Source: JALONO01 sp038209965
GTDB lineage: Bacteria; Bacteroidota; Bacteroidia; Cytophagales; Thermoflexibacteraceae
DNA length: 64,000 nt
Direction of reading: 5' to 3'
Assembly: GCA_038209965.1 (NCBI GenBank)
Contig: JBBQXF010000008.1
Coordinates: forward strand, 1 to 64,000
In this document: positions 16,496-24,261 of the stretch, in pieces
How the letters are laid out: each line of letters starts with the position of its first letter
Numbering within the stretch: the first letter of the stretch is position 1
The notes under the pieces: generated by a model
The model's database searches: none
What the model saw: the letters and a program-made list of their open reading frames with translations, nothing else
Told to the model about the DNA's origin: nothing
Translations under genes and position numbers: made by a program

Positions 16496-18092
16496 ACTGG
16501 CCGAGGACAACTTTGAAAGCCGCCAGATAGCGCCCTTGCGCGAAAACGGCAGAATATGGATGAGCAACCACGGCTTTGCCTGCGTGTTCAAGGGCGTGGA
16601 AAACGGGCAACCGGTGGCCGTCAAGTGCTTCACCAAGCCGGTGGCCGAGCGGCAAGAACGCTACCAACGGGTGGCCGACTTCGTGGCCCACCGCCGGGAG
16701 CCCCACTGGACCCGTTTTGAGTACCTGCCCGAGGAGTTTTTTGTGGACAGTTCGGCGGGCAGCCAACTCTACGACGTGGTGCTCATGCCCTGGGTGGAGG
16801 GCCAGACCCTGGGCGACTGCGTGGCCCGGGCCTGCGAGCGCGGCGACCGCCCCGCCCTCCAACAGTTGGCCGACCGCTTTGACCGCCTGGCCGCCTGGCT
16901 GCTGGCCCAGGACTTTGCCCACGGCGACCTGAAGCACGACAACCTGATGGTGCGCCCCAACGGCGACCTGGTGCTGATCGATTACGACGGCATGTACGTG
17001 CCCGCCCTGCGGGGCCGCCCCGCGCTGGAAGCGGGGGGCAGGGGCTACCAGCACCCGGCGCGCACCACCCAGTTTGACCGCCACCTGGACGATTTCTCCA
17101 TCCTCATCATCCGCCTCTCGCTGCACGCCCTGGCCGCCGAGCCGGGCCTGCACGGGGCCAAAACCACCGACAACCTGCTGCTGGCCCCCACCGACCTGGC
17201 CGAGCTGGCCGGCTCCGCCATGCTGGCCCAGCTCTTTGGCCTTGACCGGCCCGAAATAAACCGCAGCCTGGTGCTGCTGTACCAGAGCCTGGCCGCCCAA
17301 CGCCTCGAGCAGCCGCACCTGCCCGCCCTGCTGGCCACCGGGGCATCCTCCCCCGACCTGCCGCGCACCTACCCCGAGACCGTGGGCGGGGTGAGCTTTA
17401 CCATGGTATATGTGGCGGGCGGCAGCTTCCCGATGGGCGACACCTTCGGGGATGATGGGTACGAAGACGAACTGCCGGTCCACGAGGTGACGCTGGACGG
17501 CTATTACCTGGCCGAGACCGAGGTGACCCAGGCCCTGTGGCGGGCCGTGATGGGCAGCAACCCGAGCAACTTCGAAAACGGCCAGTGCCCGGTGGAAATG
17601 GTGAGCTGGGACGATGCCCAGGCGTTCATCACCAAGCTCAACCAGTTGACGGGCAAAAAATACGGCCTGCCCACCGAGGCCCAGTGGGAGTACGCGGCGC
17701 GGGAACGCGGGAAAAACATCCGCTTCGGCAACGGGCAGGACACCCTGCGGCCGACCCAGGCCAACTTTGATGCCGAGTACGTGGAACCCTACTCGGAAGT
17801 GGGAGAATACCGGGCCAAGACCACCCCGGTGAAGACCTTCGCCCCCAACGCGCTGGGGCTGTACGACCTGACCGGCAACGTGTGGGAGTGCTGCCAGGAC
17901 TGGTACGGGGAAGACTATTACCAGCACAGCCCAAGCCGCAATCCGACCGGGCCTAGTACGGGCCCTAACCGGGCGGCCCGTGGTGGGAGTTGGGGCAACA
18001 GCCCGCAGGGTGCGCGGGTTGCCTTTCGGTACAGCTACACCCCTGAGTTCCGGTACGCCGACTTGGGTTTTCGCCTCGCCAGGATGGATTAA
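16458..18092 (+). CDS. protein kinase fused to FGE-sulfatase/C-type-lectin-fold domain
   Basis: 544 residues. Residues about 30-290 are a Ser/Thr-kinase-like domain: VAVKCF (Lys56), HGDLKHDN (Asp157, Lys159, Asn162) and DYD at 175-177 in place of DFG, so the catalytic residues are kept. Residues about 310-544 are an FGE-sulfatase domain: FTMVYVAGGSFPMGD, YYLAETEVTQALW, LPTEAQWEYAAR, LTGNVWEC, then RGGSW...LGFRLA. The catalytic Cys pair of true formylglycine-generating enzymes is not evident, so a binding role is likelier. The last 35 codons look like a diversity-generating variable region. Third gene of the vWA-PP2C-kinase operon; noticeably GC-rich by eye. Confidence 0.87.
   Translation: MLPTPAEYKLAFELAEDNFESRQIAPLRENGRIWMSNHGFACVFKGVENGQPVAVKCFTKPVAERQERYQRVADFVAHRREPHWTRFEYLPEEFFVDSSAGSQLYDVVLMPWVEGQTLGDCVARACERGDRPALQQLADRFDRLAAWLLAQDFAHGDLKHDNLMVRPNGDLVLIDYDGMYVPALRGRPALEAGGRGYQHPARTTQFDRHLDDFSILIIRLSLHALAAEPGLHGAKTTDNLLLAPTDLAELAGSAMLAQLFGLDRPEINRSLVLLYQSLAAQRLEQPHLPALLATGASSPDLPRTYPETVGGVSFTMVYVAGGSFPMGDTFGDDGYEDELPVHEVTLDGYYLAETEVTQALWRAVMGSNPSNFENGQCPVEMVSWDDAQAFITKLNQLTGKKYGLPTEAQWEYAARERGKNIRFGNGQDTLRPTQANFDAEYVEPYSEVGEYRAKTTPVKTFAPNALGLYDLTGNVWECCQDWYGEDYYQHSPSRNPTGPSTGPNRAARGGSWGNSPQGARVAFRYSYTPEFRYADLGFRLARMD
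17982..18083 (+). other. candidate DGR variable region (VR)
   Basis: The segment RGGSW-xxx-PQ-x-ARVA-x-R-xxxx-PE-x-R-xxx-LGFRLA closes the FGE domain. The 13 positions marked x correspond to the Asn-template positions of Bacteroidota DGR targets. All 13 codons here end in C (11) or T (2), as expected if AAC/AAT template codons were mutated only at A. No template repeat or reverse transcriptase is in the window. Ordinary FGE domains share part of this framework, so the call is provisional. Confidence 0.5.
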
Positions 18093-18184
18093 TTTTTAAC
18101 ATTCTTACCTTTTGGCAGAGGGTTGGTTGAAAAAACTGACCCTTTTTTCATGTTCATATATCCATTAAGAAAGGAGCTAATATA

Positions 18185-18216
18185 TTGGTTTTCCGGGTCT
18201 ATATATTGTAAATTTG
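18185..18216 (+). promoter_or_regulatory. promoter without an obvious gene
   Basis: TTG (18185-18187), 21-base spacer, TAAATTTG (18209-18216), a perfect TAnnTTTG box. The only downstream reading frames are short and unrecognised. Confidence 0.45.
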
Positions 18217-18355
18217 TATCACATATATTGTTTTGGATATATGTTCATTCGCATTTTTCCCGCCGTTTGATGAAGTGATGCAGGGCTTTCCCGACCATAT
18301 CATTGTTGATTTTTGCCAAAACAAAAGAGTGCACCAGGTCAAGAGCCGGTTTTCC

Positions 18356-18397
18356 CCCGCCGTTGTCCGTGCCCCACGGACGATTATCCGCCCGCCG
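18356..18397. repeat. palindromic repeat fragment, right edge of the island
   Basis: Contains CCGCCGTTGTCCGTG and the hairpin GTCCGTGCCCCACGGAC, then a CCGCCCGCCG tail, matching 13088-13152 in sequence and orientation. Confidence 0.7.
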
Positions 18398-18699
18398 CAA
18401 GTTTTTGGCCATGAACACAATCCTTGCGTTGATGCGGATGTCAACGGCAATTGTACAGACCCGACAACAGAACCAAATGGCGAATTTCAATCTCCAACCT
18501 AAAGTGAGCGGGGGCAACGTTGCTTTCAGTTCGGAACCAACCATAGTGATGACCGGTCTTCGCCATAAGGCCATCATTTCGGGTGCGTGAGCCCAATGGT
18601 AGTTTGCAACCCGCAAAGGGACAGGAACATATTCATCAAAAAAGATCGGTCCCAATTACCTGCCTTGGCTCCTGGCGGCGCACAACGGTTCAAAAAAAC

Positions 18700-20022
18700 T
18701 CAATGTGTCACCGATTCAAGCTCCGGTTCGGCAGCTTCCAAGTGGCCCGCTGGGTTGATCTGGGTGAGCCGGACGGTTTTGGTTTCGCCGATCAGCAATG
18801 GATCATATTTGGCGGCCACCCGCACGTAGTTGTCGGTGAAACCGTGCATGAGTCCTGCTTCCACGTCATTTTCGAACAGCACTTGGGCGGTGCGCCCCAC
18901 GTTCTGCTCGTAGAAAAAACGCCGCTTTTTGTCCGATAAAATATGCAACATTTTGGAGCGTTCACTGCGCTGGGCCAAGGGAACGGCTCCGGGCAAAGCC
19001 GTGGCGGGCGTGTTCACCCGCTCGGAATAGGTAAAGACGTGGAGATAGGAAACCGCCAATTCGTTCAGGAACTGGTAGGTTTCCCGGAAATCATCGTCCG
19101 TTTCGCCGGGAAACCCCACAATGACATCCACCCCGATGCCGCAATGGGGCATCCGCGACTTGATGTGGGCCACCCGGTCGGCGTACAAGTCACGTTGATA
19201 GCGACGGCGCATCAGTTGGAGGATTTTGTCACTGCCCGATTGTAGCGGGATATGAAAATGGGGAACAAAACGCTGGGATTGGGATACAAAATCAATGATT
19301 TCATCGGTGAGAAGGTTAGGCTCAATCGAAGAAATGCGGAACCGCTCTATGCCCGCCACTTGGTCCAGTTGCTGGAGCAGATCCAAGAACCGATGGCGGC
19401 GCTTGCCGTCCACTATGCCATAGTCACCCGTGTTCACTCCGGTGAGCACGATCTCTTTTACTTCGCCAGTGGCCGCGATCTCCTCGGCTTGGCGAATGAT
19501 ATTCTCGATGGAATCGCTGCGACTTTCACCCCGGGCCAACGGAATAGTACAAAAAGTGCAGTGGTAATTGCACCCATCTTGGACTTTGAGAAATGTGCGG
19601 GTGCGGTCGCCGTAAGAATAGGAAGCCACAAATTGGTTGGCTTTGGCCACTTCTCCCGCATACACTTGGGTGGCGGGCGGGCGCACGAAACCGTCGAGCA
19701 GGTCAATGAGGCGGAACTTCTCGGCCGCGCCCAGCACTGCGTCCACCCCGGGAATCTCGGCGATTTCGCGGGGCTTGAGTTGGGCATAGCAGCCCACAAT
19801 GGCCACATAGCCATTGGGCGAAATCTTCCGGGCTTCTTTGACTATTTTCTTGCACTTTTTGTCGGCATTGTCCGTGACCGAGCAAGTATTGATAATGAAA
19901 ATATCCGGCGTATCGGTAAAGTCCACTTTTTGGTAGCCCCGATCGGCGAACATCCGCGCAATGGTGGAGGTCTCGGAATAATTGAGTTTGCAGCCCAGGG
20001 TATAAAAAGCAACTTTTTTCAT
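18700..20022 (-). CDS. mtaB: tRNA N6-threonylcarbamoyladenosine methylthiotransferase MtaB
   Basis: 440 residues from ATG 20022 (MKKVAFYTLGCKLN); the frame is open further upstream but only this start fits the family. A radical-SAM enzyme that methylthiolates t6A37 in tRNA. N-terminal UPF0004 domain with three cluster Cys (GCKLN, NTCSVTD, VGCYAQ), radical-SAM CNYHCTFC loop, and a TRAM-like C-terminal stretch (residues about 365-430). GCKLN and the lack of MiaB-type sequence around the first Cys favour MtaB over MiaB. Transcribed alone. Confidence 0.9.
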   Translation of the reverse strand: MKKVAFYTLGCKLNYSETSTIARMFADRGYQKVDFTDTPDIFIINTCSVTDNADKKCKKIVKEARKISPNGYVAIVGCYAQLKPREIAEIPGVDAVLGAAEKFRLIDLLDGFVRPPATQVYAGEVAKANQFVASYSYGDRTRTFLKVQDGCNYHCTFCTIPLARGESRSDSIENIIRQAEEIAATGEVKEIVLTGVNTGDYGIVDGKRRHRFLDLLQQLDQVAGIERFRISSIEPNLLTDEIIDFVSQSQRFVPHFHIPLQSGSDKILQLMRRRYQRDLYADRVAHIKSRMPHCGIGVDVIVGFPGETDDDFRETYQFLNELAVSYLHVFTYSERVNTPATALPGAVPLAQRSERSKMLHILSDKKRRFFYEQNVGRTAQVLFENDVEAGLMHGFTDNYVRVAAKYDPLLIGETKTVRLTQINPAGHLEAAEPELESVTH

Positions 20023-20122
20023 GTTGCAAAGATAGGCAAGTTGGGCGGGATGGGCAAGGAATGGGGGAGGGGGCAAACATTGCTTTGACCAATGTGCGGG
20101 CCGGAAGACCCGGGCACCAGCG

Positions 20123-20794
20123 TTACTGGCACGTGCGCAAATGCGCCACCAAATCGGGGCCGAGCGCATCGATCACCAAATCGGCAAGGCGGAGGTCTTG
20201 ATTGCCCGAGTTGGGGTTGCGGAAGGCCACGCAGTACATCCCGGCGGCTTTGGCCGCGATCACGCCATTGGTGGCATCCTCGATGACGGCGCACTGGGCC
20301 GGGGAAGCATTGGCCAGTTGGGCCGCCCGCCAAAAAATGTCGGGGTGGGGCTTGGACTGGGGCAGATCTTGGCCACTCACCCAGCGGGGAAAGTACTCAA
20401 TGAAGCCAAACATATCCAATACCAGTTCAATATTTTGGCGCGATGCCGACGAAGCCAGTACCAACTTAAAACCTTGGGCCGCCAGGTTCTCGATCAGGGC
20501 GGTAACCCCCGCAATGGGGCGCAGGGTGGCGCGGTGCAGGTGGAGGTAGTCCCGAAACAGGTGGATGCCCTCGGCCACCCGTTCCTCCACCGAAGTGGCC
20601 AGTTGGTAGCGTTCCACCAGCGTTTGCCACATATTGGTGGCCGAAGTGCCCACAAAGCGCTGGTGATCAGCCAGATCCAAGTGGAGGCCCAATGCTTGGA
20701 ACTGTTGGCGTTCAATGGCCAAATGGATCGGCTCGCTGTCGATCAGCACGCCATCCATGTCAAAAATGACGGTGGAAATCCCCAATTTGTTCAT
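20123..20794 (-). CDS. HAD-family phosphatase, beta-phosphoglucomutase-like
   Basis: 223 residues. HAD motifs: DMDGVLIDSEP (nucleophile Asp and acid/base Asp), LASSAS (motif II Ser), KPHPDIF (motif III Lys) and VIEDATNG (motif IV). A helical cap between motifs I and II gives subclass I, like beta-phosphoglucomutase and many sugar-phosphate phosphatases. Exact substrate unknown. The start overlaps the stop of the upstream LptF/G-type gene by 4 bases, so the two are translationally coupled. Confidence 0.85.
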   Translation of the reverse strand: MNKLGISTVIFDMDGVLIDSEPIHLAIERQQFQALGLHLDLADHQRFVGTSATNMWQTLVERYQLATSVEERVAEGIHLFRDYLHLHRATLRPIAGVTALIENLAAQGFKLVLASSASRQNIELVLDMFGFIEYFPRWVSGQDLPQSKPHPDIFWRAAQLANASPAQCAVIEDATNGVIAAKAAGMYCVAFRNPNSGNQDLRLADLVIDALGPDLVAHLRTCQ

Positions 20795-21867
20795 CGGGGC
20801 ACGGTTTTATAGAGCACCAGAGCTACTATTGCGAACAAGAGGGTGGGAATACAAGCCGAATACATGGGATCGATGGTGCCCGCTTGGCCCACGCTGCGAA
20901 AAATCCTGACCAAGGTGATGAACAAAAAGGCCAGCGCAATGCCGATGGCCACTTGGATGCCGGTTCCCTGCCGCGATTTGCGGGCCGTCACGATCACACC
21001 CATGAAAGTGAGGATCACCATGGCGAACGGGTAGGTGAACCGCTCGTATTTCTCGACCAGAAAAATGCCCACGTTCGTGTTGCCCCGGGCCAATTGCTCA
21101 TTGATATAAGTGTTGAGTTCGGGGAAAGTGAGCGTTTCGTGCAAACGGTGGGTGCTTTCAAAATCCTTGGGCCGCAAACTAATGGCTGTATCGAGGCCCT
21201 CCGCCTCCCGGATGATTTCCACGTCGCCATCGAACGAGTGGACTTTGTAGCGATCGACGTGCCAAGTGCGCTTGAGGCTGTCCCAGCGGATCTGGTCGGC
21301 TGCCAATTTTTCAATCAACCGATTGCCTTCCATTTTCTCCAGCGTAAACGAATACCCGATGTTGCTCATATTGTTGTAGCTCTGCAAATAAGCAAAAGTA
21401 TTGGGGGCAACTTTGAAGTGGACGTTGCGGGCTTCGTAGTAAAATTGTTCTTTGAGGTAGAGCAGTTCAAAGGCAATGTGGCCCCGGTTGGCCTTGGGGA
21501 TGATCCAGCCGGTGGCGGCAAAAGCGACGCCGCCCAAAATGGTAGCCCCGACCATGTAAGGGGCCAAAAACCGCATGAAACTGACCCCAGAGGCCAAAAT
21601 GGCAATGATTTCGGTACGGGCCGAGAGGCGGGCCGTTACAAAAATAGTGGTGATGAACACGATGATCGGGCTCAACATATTGGTGAGCGAAGGGATCAAA
21701 TTGGCGTAGTAATACTGTATAATAAATCCAACTGAGAGCTTATGCTTGATAAAGTCTTCGCTCTTTTCCCCATAATCGATCACGCAAATGACCGCGTTCA
21801 GCACGATCACCACATAAATAAATGTGGAGAAAAATTTGCCCAAAATGTACTTATCGATCAGCTTCAT
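20791..21867 (-). CDS. LptF/LptG (YjgP/YjgQ) family LPS-export permease
   Basis: 358 residues from ATG 21867 (MKLIDKYILGKFFSTFIYVV). Inner-membrane permease that with LptB extracts lipopolysaccharide for transport to the outer membrane. Three N-terminal helices up to about residue 125, a periplasmic beta-jellyroll (about 130-270) and three C-terminal helices, the family layout. LptF and LptG cannot be told apart reliably here; only one copy is in the window. Co-transcribed with the HAD gene downstream. An LptE-family gene lies separately at 55.8 kb. Confidence 0.88.
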   Translation of the reverse strand: MKLIDKYILGKFFSTFIYVVIVLNAVICVIDYGEKSEDFIKHKLSVGFIIQYYYANLIPSLTNMLSPIIVFITTIFVTARLSARTEIIAILASGVSFMRFLAPYMVGATILGGVAFAATGWIIPKANRGHIAFELLYLKEQFYYEARNVHFKVAPNTFAYLQSYNNMSNIGYSFTLEKMEGNRLIEKLAADQIRWDSLKRTWHVDRYKVHSFDGDVEIIREAEGLDTAISLRPKDFESTHRLHETLTFPELNTYINEQLARGNTNVGIFLVEKYERFTYPFAMVILTFMGVIVTARKSRQGTGIQVAIGIALAFLFITLVRIFRSVGQAGTIDPMYSACIPTLLFAIVALVLYKTVPR

Positions 21868-22023
21868 AGAAATCAACGGAGCGGTTTGGGGCATTTCATC
21901 CCCCAGATTTGGTGTAATGACTGGGCAAAATTATACTTTATGAGAAAAATGGCCCGGGGGTTAACAAAGAATAACAAAGGACGTATTATTGGGGTAAATT
22001 GTGGTCAAAAAGAAACATTGCCC

Positions 22024-22932
22024 GTGGATATTTTAGAAGTACGCAACGTTACCAAGCGTTATGCCGCGCACACAGCACTCTACAATGTGAGCATCAATGT
22101 GCCCCAAAACACCATTTATGGCTTGCTTGGCCCCAACGGAGCGGGCAAAACTTCGCTCATCCGCATTATCACCCAGATTACAGGGGCCGACGAGGGCGAA
22201 GTTTTTTTTGAGGGCCAACCGATGATGCCCCACCACACCAACGCGATCGGCTACCTGCCCGAAGAGCGGGGCTTGTACCGCAAGATGAAAGTGGGCGAAC
22301 AGCTCGTTTACTTGGCCCGGCTGCGCGGGCTGAGCAGCGCGGAGGCCAAGTCCCGGGTCAAAGCGTGGTTTGCCCGGCTCGATCTGAGCGCGTGGTGGAA
22401 CAAAAATGTAGAAGATCTTTCCAAAGGGATGCAGCAAAAAGTCCAGTTCATCGCTGCCGTGCTCCACCAGCCCCGGCTCATCATCTTGGACGAACCATTT
22501 TCGGGTTTTGATCCGGTCAATGCCAACTTGATCCGCGACGAGATCCTCGAGCTGCGCAAACAGGGCAGCACCATCATTTTTTCCACCCACCGGATGGAGA
22601 CCGTGGAAGAACTGTGCGAATACGTGGCGTTGATCAATAAATCGGAAAAAGTGATTGAAGGGCGCAAGGTGGACATCAAGGCGCAGTACAAAATGCACAC
22701 CTTTGCCCTCCAGACCGATCAGCCCCTCCAATCGTTGGGTGAGGGCTATGAACTGCTGGGCATTGCCCCAGTCGAGGAGGGCATTGGGTTTGTCAACCAA
22801 ATAAAAATAGTTTCCGGCGATACCAACGGCCTGTTGCTGGCCGCCACCCGCCAAGCCAATGTGCTTTCGTTTACCGAGAACATCCCGGGCATGAGCGATA
22901 TTTTTATCCGGCTGGTGAGTGGAAAGGCGTGA
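22024..22932 (+). CDS. ABC transporter ATP-binding protein with DUF4162-type tail
   Basis: 302 residues from GTG 22024 (DILEVRNVTKRY). Walker A GPNGAGKTS, signature LSKGMQQKV, Walker B LIILDEPFSGFD, and a C-terminal extension typical of the DUF4162 group of exporters (residues about 220-302). An in-frame ATG at 21940 would add 28 residues unlike the family, and a promoter-like TTATACTTTA overlaps it, so the GTG is preferred. No permease is adjacent on this strand; the DUF3526 permeases to the right are in another operon with their own ATPase, so the partner is probably elsewhere. Confidence 0.85.
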   Translation: MDILEVRNVTKRYAAHTALYNVSINVPQNTIYGLLGPNGAGKTSLIRIITQITGADEGEVFFEGQPMMPHHTNAIGYLPEERGLYRKMKVGEQLVYLARLRGLSSAEAKSRVKAWFARLDLSAWWNKNVEDLSKGMQQKVQFIAAVLHQPRLIILDEPFSGFDPVNANLIRDEILELRKQGSTIIFSTHRMETVEELCEYVALINKSEKVIEGRKVDIKAQYKMHTFALQTDQPLQSLGEGYELLGIAPVEEGIGFVNQIKIVSGDTNGLLLAATRQANVLSFTENIPGMSDIFIRLVSGKA

Positions 22933-22946
22933 GCACCCCCGCAGTA

Positions 22947-24257
22947 TTAATAAGTTGGAAAGCGTTCAAAATCTTTGGTGGTAAGTTTTTCATCATTGAG
23001 GAACTTTGCCTTAAAATACGCTGACCAGCGCTGCTCAAACTCAGCAGTACGCTGGTGGAACTGCAAATAAGTCTGTGTATCGGTCCCGGCCAACTGGTTC
23101 AGGGCATTTTGCATCATTATAGTGGGGGAAAGGTACCGGAACCAGTTGGCAAAGCCTCGCTGCACTTGGGCCTGGGTATCAAATTTTAGCTTCGTTTGGG
23201 TGGTTAGCTGCGCCAAGTAGTCACCCTCGGCCAAGTTTTCCCGCCACCAATCCCGCCAAGTTTTGTCAGCCTCCTGCTTTTTGCGGACAAACCGAGGGTT
23301 CTTTGAATAAAAAGCAACCAAAATGCCCTCTTTTTCCTGTTCTGCTTTGTTTTGGGCCGCCCGGAGAGCGTTTACGTACTGCACTCGCGAAGGCACTGGG
23401 TACAAAGCGGTAGCAGTGAGGTTGGCCAAACTGGGCACCAATAAAGTGAAAAACAACCAAGCCCCCAAGAGCATCAAAGCATTATTGGCCGAACTCCGGC
23501 CCAGTAGGTTGATACCAAAGCACAGGCCAAACCAGAAAAGCGTGTACAGGCCAATCGACAAGAGTAACCAAGCAAAAGCTGGCTGGGCCAAAGTTACCCC
23601 GAAGACGGCCAGGGAGAAGCTGACAATGGCCACGGTCGACAAAAACAATACCCCGTAGCGGAACCACATTTTGTGCAACATCCAGTACTTGATATTGATC
23701 GGCATGGAAAGCAGCAGGAGCAATGTGCCCTGTTCACGCTCAGCCGAGAGCACATTGTAGCCCAATGCGACGATGAACAAAGGCAAGATAAATGTCAAGA
23801 CAAAAGCCAAGTCAAATTGGCCAGTGGCCGTGTTGAATGGATTTTCAAAACTTTGGTTGTCATCGGCTGCATTTTCGTCGCCCAATGCCACTTTGGTGTA
23901 ATATGGAAAAATATCGCTCTGTCCAGTGCTGATAACCGCCAAAGGGGCCGGTGGCAGGGTGGCATACCTGCCTGCACCCCGGAAAGCACTCATGGGCAAG
24001 GGATTTGTGGGGTCTTTGTACCACGTTTCCACTGGCTTGCGCAACCCTTTTTCAATACTGTCAAGCAACAGTCGATTTTTGGCATAAAAATCCTCCGACT
24101 TTTGGTTCACCTCTCGTAAAGTTGCGCGCTGTTTTGCTACCCTTTGGTGGCCATTGTATGCCGCAAACAAGGCCATGCTCAGCAGGAGGAAGGCCAAAAT
24201 GGCGGTAAAAGGCCCGGCAACTAGGGCCTTGAACTCAAAGTAGATAAATGATAACAT
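22947..24257 (-). CDS. ABC-2 type permease, DUF3526 family (second subunit)
   Basis: 436 residues from ATG 24257. One N-terminal membrane segment, a large periplasmic loop (about residues 40-155), then about five helices (e.g. FVLTFILPLFIVALGYNVLSAEREQGTLLLLL). The AEREQGT stretch after the second helix is the ABC-2/DUF3526 hallmark. Related permeases such as NosY act in metal or protein export. Its start lies 5 bases after the stop of the sister permease upstream, and the two share the same layout, so they likely pair in one transporter with the ATPase at 26.7 kb. Confidence 0.85.
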   Translation of the reverse strand: MLSFIYFEFKALVAGPFTAILAFLLLSMALFAAYNGHQRVAKQRATLREVNQKSEDFYAKNRLLLDSIEKGLRKPVETWYKDPTNPLPMSAFRGAGRYATLPPAPLAVISTGQSDIFPYYTKVALGDENAADDNQSFENPFNTATGQFDLAFVLTFILPLFIVALGYNVLSAEREQGTLLLLLSMPINIKYWMLHKMWFRYGVLFLSTVAIVSFSLAVFGVTLAQPAFAWLLLSIGLYTLFWFGLCFGINLLGRSSANNALMLLGAWLFFTLLVPSLANLTATALYPVPSRVQYVNALRAAQNKAEQEKEGILVAFYSKNPRFVRKKQEADKTWRDWWRENLAEGDYLAQLTTQTKLKFDTQAQVQRGFANWFRYLSPTIMMQNALNQLAGTDTQTYLQFHQRTAEFEQRWSAYFKAKFLNDEKLTTKDFERFPTY

Positions 24258-24261
24258 AAGT

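Larger units (their letters stand above)
18093..18699. other. 607-base gene-poor region right of the island
   Basis: AT-rich at first, with a good promoter at 18185-18216 but no recognised gene after it. Weak ORFs on both strands (e.g. minus 18245-18655, plus 18413-18592) show no family I know, and the minus one overlaps the palindromic repeat at 18356-18397. It looks like a remnant of a repetitive element. I find no copy resembling the candidate variable region. Confidence 0.4.

Noticed and set aside
16188..17927. 579-residue minus-strand ORF opposite the kinase-FGE gene
   Set aside because: It is a G-rich shadow of the GC-rich kinase coding frame; no domain sense, and the plus strand has clear motifs.
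18245..18655. 136-residue minus-strand ORF right of the island
   Set aside because: No recognisable family and it overlaps the palindromic repeat. More likely element remnant than gene.
18093..18699. DGR template repeat or reverse transcriptase next to the variable region
   Set aside because: Searched by eye: no similar A-rich copy of the RGGSW...LGFRLA segment and no RT motifs in the window.
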